Positions 43,164-50,663 of a stretch of DNA of 64,000 nt are shown here, piece after piece; position 1 is the stretch's first letter, and each line of letters starts with the position of its first letter. Both the position numbers and the translations under genes were made by a program. Source of the DNA: JAAFHB01 sp942493325 (lineage in GTDB: Bacteria; Bacteroidota; Bacteroidia; Bacteroidales; Prolixibacteraceae); the NCBI GenBank assembly GCA_942493325.1, contig OW818689.1, positions 7,068,001 to 7,132,000 on the forward strand. Direction: 5' to 3'. The notes below the pieces were generated by a model that was not told where the DNA came from, did no database searches, and worked only from the letters and a program-made list of their open reading frames with translations.

Positions 43164-44001
43164 ATTTCATTAGCAAGGTTTCGATCTCTTCGATTTGCTT
43201 GTTCCTCTCCCGGATCCGCATTTCAATCTTCGCCCTTTTCGGTCCATTGGGCATCGGGGCTTTCACCTCTGTACGCTCTTTAGATTGATAATCCAAAATT
43301 GTCTGGTCTTTTGAGTTGCTGCTCTGCAGGTTTTTTTTCTGCTTTTTAAGAGTTGCTTCATCAAGCGAAATGATACCCGGTTCTGCTTCCTCTTTTCCAA
43401 CAGGCGGAAATACTGAACTTTCTTCAGGTATAATCCCTTTTTCATCAAAAACCTTTTTGACTTCGTACAGAATTTCCAGTCTTGCAGATATTGATTTAAT
43501 CAGATCAAAAATTTCTGCCCGTTTGGCACATACCGATACTGCATTTGATTCCGGCATATCTGTCATAACCGAATGCAGTTTGCTTCGCTCCTGGAAGAGT
43601 GCAGCATATTCGTGGATGATTCTGCGGATAATTGATGGGTACTGAGTCAGGGGTTTTGATTCAAGTGTTTCCGAGTCTGCCAGGTAAGAATTCTTTTCAG
43701 TCCTAGCGATTTCGGGATCGAAAACCATTGGTTTGTTTTCCTCACCCTCTGTTTTAGCACTGATTTCTGTTGCATTTCCCATTTTTACTTTTCGGATGAA
43801 GTCCTTCCAGGTTAAGTGATATGCCAGCATTGCCGCTTTGCAGATTTCATAGGCAAGTTTATCACGAAGTGATTTATCCTTACCATTAAACAGGTTGTAA
43901 AATGTCTGTTTGCGGGTAAGTTCCACCAAAAGATCCACTCCTGAAGTATATTCCATTCCGGTTTTGATCCAGTTGATTGCTTTGAGTTGATTGTCTTGCA
44001 T
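43147..44001 (-). CDS. Large helical protein opening the terminase block
   Basis: A 284-residue protein: helical N-terminal half, a linker rich in Glu/Pro/Ser (about 195-240) and a basic C-terminal coiled coil (RAKIEMRIRERNKQIEEIETLLMKYAG). No family recognised. It is the first gene after promoter P5, and its 3' end overlaps the PLD-like gene by 17 nt. Confidence 0.65.
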   Translation of the reverse strand: MQDNQLKAINWIKTGMEYTSGVDLLVELTRKQTFYNLFNGKDKSLRDKLAYEICKAAMLAYHLTWKDFIRKVKMGNATEISAKTEGEENKPMVFDPEIARTEKNSYLADSETLESKPLTQYPSIIRRIIHEYAALFQERSKLHSVMTDMPESNAVSVCAKRAEIFDLIKSISARLEILYEVKKVFDEKGIIPEESSVFPPVGKEEAEPGIISLDEATLKKQKKNLQSSNSKDQTILDYQSKERTEVKAPMPNGPKRAKIEMRIRERNKQIEEIETLLMKYAGKE

Positions 44002-44027
44002 AAAAGGGGTAATAATTTATTCAGGAC

Positions 44028-44065
44028 CGAAAGTAAGGGTAGGGAAAAGGGGGAGAAAGGACAGA
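44028..44065 (-). promoter_or_regulatory. Late-type phage promoter P5
   Basis: Minus-strand TCTGTCCTTT (44056-44065), 26 nt after the G, then TACTTTCG (44028-44035), then 26 nt to the ATG at 44001. Leads the terminase block. Confidence 0.65.
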
Positions 44066-44365
44066 AAAATTTTAATGAAGATTTTAAGGAATGATAAGGG
44101 CTTGTCAGAATTAGCAGTTGTTTAAAAACACACATTAGGAGGTTAAAATTTGAAATTCCATCCAAGGTAAATTTCAGTCACGAAAAACATTAAGTCCTTT
44201 ATCTTCAATAAAATTATTATCACTATGTTTGCAATGTAAACAAGTCTTTTGAAGCATAATTTCAGGAAGCAAGGATTTTTACATTTGAAAATGAAAAACG
44301 GTGATGACCGTACAAAGGCAGCCAATAATTGAAATAATATACGGATAATCCGGACAGATATAATA
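44066..44365. other. AT-rich stretch left of the cassette
   Basis: About 300 nt between promoter P5 and the cassette core at 44366. No convincing gene; the frames here are short and of random composition. The left flank of the cassette insertion lies at 44365. Confidence 0.5.
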
Positions 44366-44382
44366 GTTAGGCAATATTTAAA

Positions 44383-44808
44383 ATGAAACGAATACTCTTA
44401 ATAATTGGAGGACTTGTACTAATCGGAATATTCATTGTCGGATATAAAATTAATTCCGACTTGAATAAATTGGTAGAAGCTTTTCATTCAGAGCATAATC
44501 TGGACGACTCAAGTTTTATCTTATTGAAAGAAGAAAAATCGCCAAATGAAGAATATAAATTATTTGAGTACCAATTTAATAATGGAGGATTTGGGAATTC
44601 AAGAGTTTTTTGGTCAGTAATAAAAAACAATCCTAAAGAAAGAGGAATTGAAAAAGGAATCCTACCAGATGGATATAAAGCAATCGAATGGACAACCAAC
44701 AATGAATTAGTCATTGAGAAATGGGAACCTTATTACTATAAAGACAAAGAAGTAGTATTGAATAGCGGAGACGAATTCAACGGAGTGAAACTTAAATTAA
44801 AACAATAA
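44383..44808 (+). CDS. Membrane-anchored small protein, cassette gene
   Basis: A 141-residue protein with one N-terminal hydrophobic segment (residues 4-21, ILLIIGGLVLIGIFIVGY) and a soluble, acidic remainder of unknown family. It is the sole gene of the cassette at 44366-44948, reads against the phage late operon and is AT-richer than its neighbours, as expected for an acquired gene. Confidence 0.75.
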   Translation: MKRILLIIGGLVLIGIFIVGYKINSDLNKLVEAFHSEHNLDDSSFILLKEEKSPNEEYKLFEYQFNNGGFGNSRVFWSVIKNNPKERGIEKGILPDGYKAIEWTTNNELVIEKWEPYYYKDKEVVLNSGDEFNGVKLKLKQ

Positions 44809-44816
44809 AAAACATT

Positions 44817-44948
44817 GCCTAACAAAAACTATATGTCAATTGCCGTTTCCGTGCAGAATTGGAAGTTTATAGCCAGCATCAACCTAGGTGCTGTTCGACA
44901 GGAAACCTCTCCGCAGTCGGCAACTGCTTATAGTTTCGGACGTTAAGC
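44817..44948 (+). repeat. attC-like site
   Basis: R'' GCCTAAC (44817-44823) and R' GTTAAGC (44942-44948) fit the integron consensus. The arms pair imperfectly over about 28 nt: AAAAACTATATGTCAATTGCCG against the complement of CGGCAACTGCTTATAGTTTC. Total 132 nt, a normal attC size. Confidence 0.65.
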
Positions 44949-45203
44949 CGTATTAGAAATTACTTTTGTTTTTTTTGTAAGGATGGGTTTATCTAATTTG
45001 GATTCTGTATTCCAAACAGGTTCAATTCCGTAAATTTCAGTCTTTCCTTTTTCCGTGATTTCCAGATATGGAAAACTATTTTCATAAAGCGCCTTAATGA
45101 TTTCAATGCCGATCGTATCGGCACTGAAATCAATTACACCAAACTCGGGGGTTACGACTTTGCCAGGCTTAAGCTTTACGAATTTAAAATATTGCTTCCA
45201 CAT
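44943..45203 (-). CDS. Small phage head-region protein
   Basis: An 86-residue protein downstream of the gene at 45215-45760, with a gap of 11 nt. No motif. Its stop codon TAA is part of the cassette core GTTAAGC, so the cassette insertion left the coding frame intact. Confidence 0.65.
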   Translation of the reverse strand: MWKQYFKFVKLKPGKVVTPEFGVIDFSADTIGIEIIKALYENSFPYLEITEKGKTEIYGIEPVWNTESKLDKPILTKKTKVISNTA

Positions 45204-45214
45204 TACATTTAAAA

Positions 45215-45760
45215 TCAGATCGCTTCAGTCAATGGAATATTACCCGTGTAGGCATAAATATTGGAAGTCTTATAGGTAAACTCAAACGACATTCCTTTGC
45301 GGGCAGCAACATCTTTACCGGTACCTAAACCGTCGGGCGATCCCGCATAAACAGCGGGACGTAGCTCATCACCCATGATGTATTTCTGCCCGTCGTTATC
45401 AATAACTACAAATACAAGGTTTTGATTCTTGGCAGCGTTGATGAAGCCACGGATTTTACTTTGAAGTCCCGGATGGAACAGCGTAAGGTGTGTGACAAAT
45501 GATTTTCCGTCAACCTCCCCAACCGGCTCAATCTTGAATTCCCCGGTATCATCGGTTAAGTACATTTCGAACATCCGTTTCCCGGCTTTCATCGTAAGTT
45601 CCCCGGTTAAGGTCGAAGAAGTTTCGAGTGTTAATGGTGCAACCGGTTTGGTGGGGAATGTTGCCACATCAGCATGGTACCCAAAATAAACTTTCTGGGC
45701 AATACCACCCATATTCTCCCCGTTCGGGAGATTCTTGTCAATATCTGTAAAATCTATCAT
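45215..45760 (-). CDS. Phage structural protein, tail-tube/decoration-like
   Basis: A 181-residue beta-rich protein (start MIDFTDIDKNLPNGENMGG). It shares the ENMGG start and overall build with the gene at 48073-48531 and is the intact relative of the remnant at 337-430. Its position directly after the major capsid gene and the beta-rich sequence suit a tail tube or decoration protein; I cannot decide which. Confidence 0.65.
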   Translation of the reverse strand: MIDFTDIDKNLPNGENMGGIAQKVYFGYHADVATFPTKPVAPLTLETSSTLTGELTMKAGKRMFEMYLTDDTGEFKIEPVGEVDGKSFVTHLTLFHPGLQSKIRGFINAAKNQNLVFVVIDNDGQKYIMGDELRPAVYAGSPDGLGTGKDVAARKGMSFEFTYKTSNIYAYTGNIPLTEAI

Positions 45761-45790
45761 GACAGTTTTTTTATTTAGGATTGTAAAAAT

Positions 45791-45828
45791 TCTCCTGGTC
45801 ACTTCGACTTCGCTCAGTGTCCAGGAGA
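45791..45828 (-). terminator. Hairpin behind the capsid gene
   Basis: Inverted repeat TCTCCTGG / CCAGGAGA enclosing a CTTCGACTTCGCTCAGTG-type loop, between the capsid stop and the next start. It may attenuate transcription or stabilise capsid mRNA. Confidence 0.6.
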
Positions 45829-45837
45829 GTTTTAGTA

Positions 45838-46791
45838 TTAAACAGTCGGCTGGATATTCGTCCAGACAGCTTCGTTGATCCCAAAGCCCAGACCTTCGCT
45901 CCAGTCGGCCATAACGGCTACGGAACGTTTAGCCTCTTCGAGTTTAAACTGGTTTTTGGTCAGCGTTGCAGGAGAGATATGGATGAAATTTTCTACTGGT
46001 GTGCAGAAAATATCGTCAGTACCAACCATACACGCGAGAGGCTTTACATCAAGCGGAGTGAAATCAATTTTTCCGTCAATGTCTTTGTCCGAAGTCCGCT
46101 GGTAAAAGCCCTGGGCACGTTTGTCCTGCATGTATTTTTTATACCAGTAACGGCTCATAAACACGTTCATCTTAATTCCCTGGTAGACTTCCGCAATTGA
46201 ATCGGTAAACGATTCTACCTGATCAAAAATAGTTGTCGTATCCAATGCACCCAGATTGACCGAATTGATCTTAAGCGCATCAACACCAGCCTGGATCTGT
46301 TTCTTCAATCCGTTCATACCGGTTCCGTCAGCGCCGGCAGTACCGGCAACAGGCGCTGCATATACGCCTTTATAGTACTCGTTCAGTTCCATGTCCTGAT
46401 CAATCTGCCGGGCATAGTAGACTTCGATGAGCCATTTCACAAAAGGCCAGTCTTTGCGGTCCACGCTTTTCTGGGTTAAAAAGCCCAGCCAGGTTGCATA
46501 AAGTTCATCGGGCATAAATTCATCGTCAATTTTAAAACGGTATTGACGGATCTCATTCGGAACGATTTCAACACCTCCCTTTTGGGTGAATGTCTTCTGA
46601 AACGGTTGCACCAAAGTGCGGAAAGTGGCATTTGCCAGGCGGAAGATGGTATCATCTGTTTTGATGGGGGTGGCAAAATCGGTGATTTCACGTCCCTGGG
46701 AGAGCATGGTCAGGATTCTTTTCTTGTTCTGTCCTGCGTCGATGTAATACGCACCATACTCCTGAACGATCGAGGTAGTAGTAATTGACAT
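45838..46791 (-). CDS. Phage major capsid protein (HK97-type)
   Basis: The 317-residue protein follows the protease-scaffold gene and has the expected size. It has a long N-terminal helical part, a central region containing IDQDMELNEYYKGVYAAP and a C-terminal part with IHISPATLTKNQFKLEEAKRSVAVMADW, patterns found in Bacteroidota HK97-fold capsids. The identification rests on order, size and these features. Confidence 0.78.
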   Translation of the reverse strand: MSITTTSIVQEYGAYYIDAGQNKKRILTMLSQGREITDFATPIKTDDTIFRLANATFRTLVQPFQKTFTQKGGVEIVPNEIRQYRFKIDDEFMPDELYATWLGFLTQKSVDRKDWPFVKWLIEVYYARQIDQDMELNEYYKGVYAAPVAGTAGADGTGMNGLKKQIQAGVDALKINSVNLGALDTTTIFDQVESFTDSIAEVYQGIKMNVFMSRYWYKKYMQDKRAQGFYQRTSDKDIDGKIDFTPLDVKPLACMVGTDDIFCTPVENFIHISPATLTKNQFKLEEAKRSVAVMADWSEGLGFGINEAVWTNIQPTV

Positions 46792-46803
46792 GGCTAAAAA
46801 TAT

Positions 46804-47952
46804 TTAAGAGTTCTTATCTACTTGTTTGTTGTGCTCAAGATTGTTGATCGCTTCCCAGTCAACTTCATCAGTTGCAATTTCGTCTCTCTGCTCAAGCGCC
46901 AGTACCGGTGTCGCTGCCGGACGTGCTGCAAGCAAAGCGCGAACAGCTGCTACTTTTGCTTCCGGAGTTAAGGCTGTGGCAATGGTCGGATCAATCGCGT
47001 TGAACGGATCAAAAGCAGTTGCGAGATTTGCCAGGGCAGTCCCGAGACTTGCCGTTGCAGTATCGCGTTCCATAATTGCGCTGTCACGCTCTGATACAAT
47101 TTGCTGATTTGCCTCAAGCTTTTCTTCAATTAGCCTGAGCTGCTGTTCATTCAGAAAAACTCCTTCTTCAGTTCCTTCCAGTGCTTCAACGCTAAGCGCA
47201 CTATTTAAATGGATGAATTGTTTTTTCATTTCGACCTTCTTATTTTTTGGTGTGACATCTTTTTGCTTATTGAGTATCCGGTTCCAGATCCGCTCGAAAA
47301 AGGCTTCTGCAAGTCCGGCTTCGACAAGCTCAGCAACCTTCTTTGTTGATTTTCGGGGTGGTTCAGGAAAACCGTTTGAGGTGATCATTGCAACCATTTG
47401 CAGGTTGTCGAGATAGTTCACAGCAACATCCGGCGAGAATACTTCGTCAACAAAACCCCAGGTCTTTGCTTCTTCAGCCGTAAGCCAGGTTTCCTGCTTC
47501 ATCAGGTTAATGATTTCGTCCAGGGTTTTGCCGGTTTTCTTCACGTACATTTTGGCCAGCTGAAGCGTGATTTTGGCCAGTTGTTGTTTCTGAGCTTCGA
47601 GTTTTGCAATCAGGGATTCGATTTCATCTTCATTCATGGTCCCCCATTCATCTACCCAGTTCATGGCTTTATGAATCAAGTAAAAGGAGTTTTCATTCAT
47701 TCTGACCGATTTCGCTCCCAGGGAAACAAGTGTCGCGGAACTGGCCACGAATGCGGATAGTTCTGCCGTAACATTGCCATGCTCCACAAACTGGTCGTAA
47801 ATATTCAGTGCATCATCAACCGACCCACCCAGGCTCGATATTTTTATTGTCACGGGATTTTTTGACTGGCCAGACAGTTCATTCCGGATGAACTGTTTTG
47901 AATAACCAAATGGGCCGATATACCCGTCGATAACAATTATTTTTGCCGACAT
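46804..47952 (-). CDS. ClpP-like head maturation protease fused to scaffold
   Basis: A 382-residue protein; start at 47952 (MSAKIIVIDGYIG) fits promoter P4. The N-terminal 200 residues are a ClpP-type serine protease: SSLGGSVDDALNIYD, the nucleophile region AFVASSATLVSLG and the catalytic-His region YLIHKAMNW. After a basic linker (about 215-245) comes a coiled-coil and Ala-rich C-terminus typical of a scaffolding domain, which the protease removes during head maturation. Confidence 0.85.
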   Translation of the reverse strand: MSAKIIVIDGYIGPFGYSKQFIRNELSGQSKNPVTIKISSLGGSVDDALNIYDQFVEHGNVTAELSAFVASSATLVSLGAKSVRMNENSFYLIHKAMNWVDEWGTMNEDEIESLIAKLEAQKQQLAKITLQLAKMYVKKTGKTLDEIINLMKQETWLTAEEAKTWGFVDEVFSPDVAVNYLDNLQMVAMITSNGFPEPPRKSTKKVAELVEAGLAEAFFERIWNRILNKQKDVTPKNKKVEMKKQFIHLNSALSVEALEGTEEGVFLNEQQLRLIEEKLEANQQIVSERDSAIMERDTATASLGTALANLATAFDPFNAIDPTIATALTPEAKVAAVRALLAARPAATPVLALEQRDEIATDEVDWEAINNLEHNKQVDKNS

Positions 47953-47970
47953 AACCTGCTTTGTTTTCAG

Positions 47971-48008
47971 CAAGATTAAGGCATAAAAAGAGCATCCTAA
48001 AGGACAGA
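47971..48008 (-). promoter_or_regulatory. Late-type phage promoter P4
   Basis: Minus-strand TCTGTCCTTT (47999-48008), 26 nt after the G, then TAATCTTG (47971-47978), then 18 nt to the protease ATG at 47952. Confidence 0.67.
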
Positions 48009-48072
48009 GGCCGCTAATTCAGGCAGAAAATACAGGTGAAGACGGGTATGGAGACGGGTTTAAAACCCGTCT

Positions 48073-48531
48073 TTACGAAAACGGATTATCAATAAAGATT
48101 GCCCTCTTGCGTTGTGATCCGGTGAAGGAGAAACTGTAATGATTCAATCCGGATGTTCCTGAACCGGTTGTTGCCTTGGCAGAAAAACGAAGCGGTACCG
48201 ATTTTGTGCCGGCAAGTTTGTAATTGCCATTACCATCAATATAAATCACCAGGTATTTTGTACGCCGTTCCATATCTGCTATTTGTTGCAGTGTTTGCGA
48301 AGTATCACAGGGAATAATGGCTGATAATTCCACCTTATAGACGGTCCCGGCGAATGAACTGACCATTTCCTCCGAAAAGCTGGCCGAATCTTCCTGGAAG
48401 TAAATGTTCACCAGGTTTGAATCCGACAGAATGGATACCTGGTTCCCGGAGATTGAAATATCCGGCTGGGGTATTGCCCAAATCCGGAGTACACCTCCCA
48501 TATTCTCGGCTTGCTTGTTGATTGTTTTCAT
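48073..48531 (-). CDS. Phage structural protein related to the 45215 gene
   Basis: A 152-residue beta-rich protein starting MKTINKQAENMGG. It shares the ENMGG opening and general pattern (LVIYIDGNGNYKLAG vs VFVVIDNDGQKYIMG) with the gene at 45215-45760, so the two are probably paralogues, perhaps two tail-tube or head-fibre type subunits. Located between the 189-residue gene and the protease gene. Confidence 0.62.
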   Translation of the reverse strand: MKTINKQAENMGGVLRIWAIPQPDISISGNQVSILSDSNLVNIYFQEDSASFSEEMVSSFAGTVYKVELSAIIPCDTSQTLQQIADMERRTKYLVIYIDGNGNYKLAGTKSVPLRFSAKATTGSGTSGLNHYSFSFTGSQRKRAIFIDNPFS

Positions 48532-48546
48532 ATTTTTCAGGTTACC

Positions 48547-48576
48547 GGAAGTTGTCCCCTGCAAGGGACAACTTCC
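48547..48576 (-). terminator. Perfect 12-bp hairpin
   Basis: GGAAGTTGTCCC, loop CTGCAA, GGGACAACTTCC between two late genes. No T-tract on the minus strand, so it may be an RNA-processing or stabilising stem rather than a terminator. Confidence 0.6.
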
Positions 48577-48595
48577 GCACATTTTTAGATGAAAT

Positions 48596-49165
48596 TTATT
48601 GTGATTGCACGATTATTTTTTCATAATTCCTTACTGCGTTGCTGGGAAATGCCCCGGCCTCCGAAATATTAACGAGGATCAGTTTTTCGAGATGTTGATA
48701 AGCAAATTGGTTAAAGTCAATTTCATTGTTGACTTTGAACCTGAAAAAGTCCTTCTTAATACTGTCAAACGGCCAGAACTCTTCTTCCAGCTGAAAACTG
48801 GTCTGGAATTTTATAATTGCGATATTCATTGGAATGCCAAAACTGATGTAGGTACTGACAGCCGATCGCATCAGCCATTTTGCGTTTCGCTCAAAATGCC
48901 GTCCGAAGCTAACGATATCGGATTTCGAAAGCTCCCAGCCGTGGCGGTAAAAATCACGGTCGGAAATGGCGATTTCAACAGCATGGGATTGTTTATTGAG
49001 TTCAAGTTTATACTTGTGGTCGTTATCGTAGATTGGTTTCTTAAGCATACGCTTAAACATTTCATTTTCCCGGGGATGATGGCGGAAATCGACCGGATTA
49101 CCGTAATTATTCTCAAGGAAGCGTTTAACGTAAAGTTTTACGGGAACAGTAAGATTGAATTTCAT
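48596..49165 (-). CDS. Uncharacterised late-region protein
   Basis: A 189-residue basic soluble protein without motif that I know. It is the rightmost gene of the head block and starts about 190 nt from the divergent HicAB cassette. It could be a late regulator or a head protein; position alone does not decide. Confidence 0.62.
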   Translation of the reverse strand: MKFNLTVPVKLYVKRFLENNYGNPVDFRHHPRENEMFKRMLKKPIYDNDHKYKLELNKQSHAVEIAISDRDFYRHGWELSKSDIVSFGRHFERNAKWLMRSAVSTYISFGIPMNIAIIKFQTSFQLEEEFWPFDSIKKDFFRFKVNNEIDFNQFAYQHLEKLILVNISEAGAFPSNAVRNYEKIIVQSQ

Positions 49166-49302
49166 GTGAAATTAGGGTTTCATGAGTTATGAAATCCCTT
49201 GGGCGGCAGGAAACAAATGTATATCTTTTTGCTTGCATAACAATAAAATCAGTAATTCTGAAATCATTCAAATTTTAAAAGAATATTTATACGAATGCTT
49301 TG

Positions 49303-49329
49303 ATAGTTGTATTTATACAACTATATTTG
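49303..49329 (+). promoter_or_regulatory. HicAB operator and promoter
   Basis: A perfect 10-bp inverted repeat with a TT centre (ATAGTTGTAT / ATACAACTAT, 49303-49324) overlaps the -7 box TATATTTG (49322-49329), a perfect TAnnTTTG. Binding there would block transcription, as in HicB autoregulation. Confidence 0.75.
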
Positions 49330-49355
49330 TGAATTGAAAAACCAACAATAGGTTA

Positions 49356-49550
49356 ATGAAAATTTGGAAAGCAAAAGAAATAATCAACTTTATTGAGTCA
49401 GATGGTTGGTACCTATTGCGGCAAAAAGGAAGTCATAAGCAGTTCAGACATCCTACTAAAAGTGGAACGGTAACAATTCCCTATTCGGGAAATGAGGATG
49501 TTCCTCCTGGTACGGCAAACAGTATTTTGAAACAAGCAGGGTTGAAATAA
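49356..49550 (+). CDS. hicA: HicA mRNA interferase toxin
   Basis: A 64-residue protein with the HicA double-stranded RNA-binding-like fold and the catalytic-histidine motif RQKGSHKQFRHP (His27 region), ending GTANSILKQAGL. HicA blocks translation by cleaving mRNA. It is first in a plus-strand set with two HicB-type genes and is controlled by the palindrome at 49303-49329. Confidence 0.92.
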   Translation: MKIWKAKEIINFIESDGWYLLRQKGSHKQFRHPTKSGTVTIPYSGNEDVPPGTANSILKQAGLK

Positions 49551-49581
49551 TGCCTTTAAAAAAATCTTTAATTATTCCAAA

Positions 49582-49986
49582 ATGGAAAAAGTACTTGTAA
49601 CAGTCGAAATGACCAATAATAATTACGCTGCATATATTGATGCTCTTCCCGGATGTGTGTCGACTGGAAAAACATTTGATGAACTGAAAAAAAATATGGA
49701 AAAATCAGTAGAAATGCATTTAGAAATAAGCCGCGAATATGGCGACGAAATTTCATCGGTTTTTGATACTGATTTTGAATTGGTTTATAAATTTGATGCC
49801 GCGAGCTTATTGCAACATTACAGAGGTATCTTCACTAATGCTGCATTGCAGCGGATCACAGGGATCAATCAACGTCAGTTACAGCGTTATGCTTCAGGTG
49901 AAAGTAAACCACGTGAGGCACAAGTTAAAAAAATATCCGACGCATTGCATTCCATTGGAAGAGAACTATTGATTGTGGAACTATAA
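49582..49986 (+). CDS. hicB: HicB antitoxin with C-terminal helix-turn-helix
   Basis: The 134-residue protein has a HicB N-terminal domain (YAAYIDALPGCVSTGKTFDELKKNMEKSVEMHLEI) and a C-terminal XRE-like helix-turn-helix (NAALQRITGINQRQLQRYASG, about 95-115). The first part binds HicA, the second the operator. It follows hicA by 31 nt. Confidence 0.9.
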   Translation: MEKVLVTVEMTNNNYAAYIDALPGCVSTGKTFDELKKNMEKSVEMHLEISREYGDEISSVFDTDFELVYKFDAASLLQHYRGIFTNAALQRITGINQRQLQRYASGESKPREAQVKKISDALHSIGRELLIVEL

Positions 49987-49992
49987 CAGTGT

Positions 49993-50205
49993 ATGAAAAC
50001 TACTGCATTAATTGAAAAGGGGAAAGACGGAACGTTTTGTGTTTATACCCCTGATTTGCAACATACCATTATAGGCGAAGGCAAAACTGTTGCTGATGCC
50101 AAGTCGGATTTTGAAAACTCAATAAAAGAGGTGTTCGCCTCTTATACTGAAACAGGTAAACAAATACCAATTGAGTTGCAAGGGGTGGAATTTGAATACA
50201 AATAG
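49993..50205 (+). CDS. Second HicB-type protein without DNA-binding domain
   Basis: A 70-residue protein with a HicB-like fold (GTFCVYTPDLQHTIIGEGKTVADAKSDFENSI) but no helix-turn-helix. It follows hicB after 6 nt. It may be a second antidote, a dimer partner of HicB, or the antitoxin of a lost HicA. Such HicA-HicB-HicB sets are less usual than pairs. Confidence 0.8.
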   Translation: MKTTALIEKGKDGTFCVYTPDLQHTIIGEGKTVADAKSDFENSIKEVFASYTETGKQIPIELQGVEFEYK

Positions 50206-50269
50206 CAGCAATTAAATCTTACATAGCGTTTAATTTCCTTTTACAAATCCGGCGTTTTTAATTGACAGA

Positions 50270-50306
50270 AAATCCTCATTCGAATATTATCGGATGGGGA
50301 TTTTTT
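50270..50306 (+). terminator. Terminator of the HicAB set
   Basis: Stem AAATCCTCAT..CGA / TCG..ATGGGGATTT followed by TTTT on the plus strand, about 65 nt after the last HicB-type gene. Confidence 0.78.
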
Positions 50307-50391
50307 GTCTGCGAACCATATTCCCGGCATCAGGAAAATGGTCAGCTTTTATTTTTATCTCAATTTATGTGATAAAAAAATGCAATACCGC

Positions 50392-50572
50392 GTGCGACCT
50401 GCGACCCGATAATATATTATTAATAATCAAATATTTACAGCGTTAATTCAGGTCGCACCCTTTTTCCGGTCGCACCCTTTCGCAAGCGGGTCGCACCCAC
50501 CTTTTTTAGTACAGGGTGCGACCTCACAGGCCCTGTTAATCAGGAAGATATTGGGGTGGTCGCAAGGTCGCA
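50392..50572. other. Iteron-like cluster, candidate replication origin
   Basis: Eight copies of GGTCGCA or its complement occur within 181 bp (complement at about 50394 and 50401; direct at 50451, 50468, 50489; complement at 50516; direct at 50558 and 50566). Several extend to GGTCGCACCC. An AT-rich stretch (50407-50438) lies among them. It sits next to the VirE-type helicase gene. Iterons plus AT-rich DNA near a replication gene are typical of origins, but operators are possible. Confidence 0.6.
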
Positions 50573-50663
50573 ACCGGAAAAGTCTTTTTCTTTTACTTTT
50601 AGTGTTTTTATATTTTTAAATAATTTTTTCTATTAATTGATTTATAGATGCATACGTGTAAAA

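Larger units (their letters stand above)
44366..44948 (+). mobile_element. Single-gene integron-like cassette
   Basis: It opens with GTTAGGCAAT (44366) and its R'' core reads ATTGCCTAAC (44814-44823), exact reverse complements. It closes with GTTAAGC (44942-44948), whose TTAAGC belongs to the 3' end of the phage gene at 44943-45203. The recombination point G/TT is therefore at the stop codon of that gene. No integrase is nearby. Confidence 0.62.

Noticed and set aside
48547..48576. Intrinsic terminator
   Set aside because: Perfect stem but no T-tract in the direction of the late genes; kept only as a hairpin.
50392..50572. CRISPR array from GGTCGCA repeats
   Set aside because: Repeats are short, in both orientations and unevenly spaced; iterons fit better.
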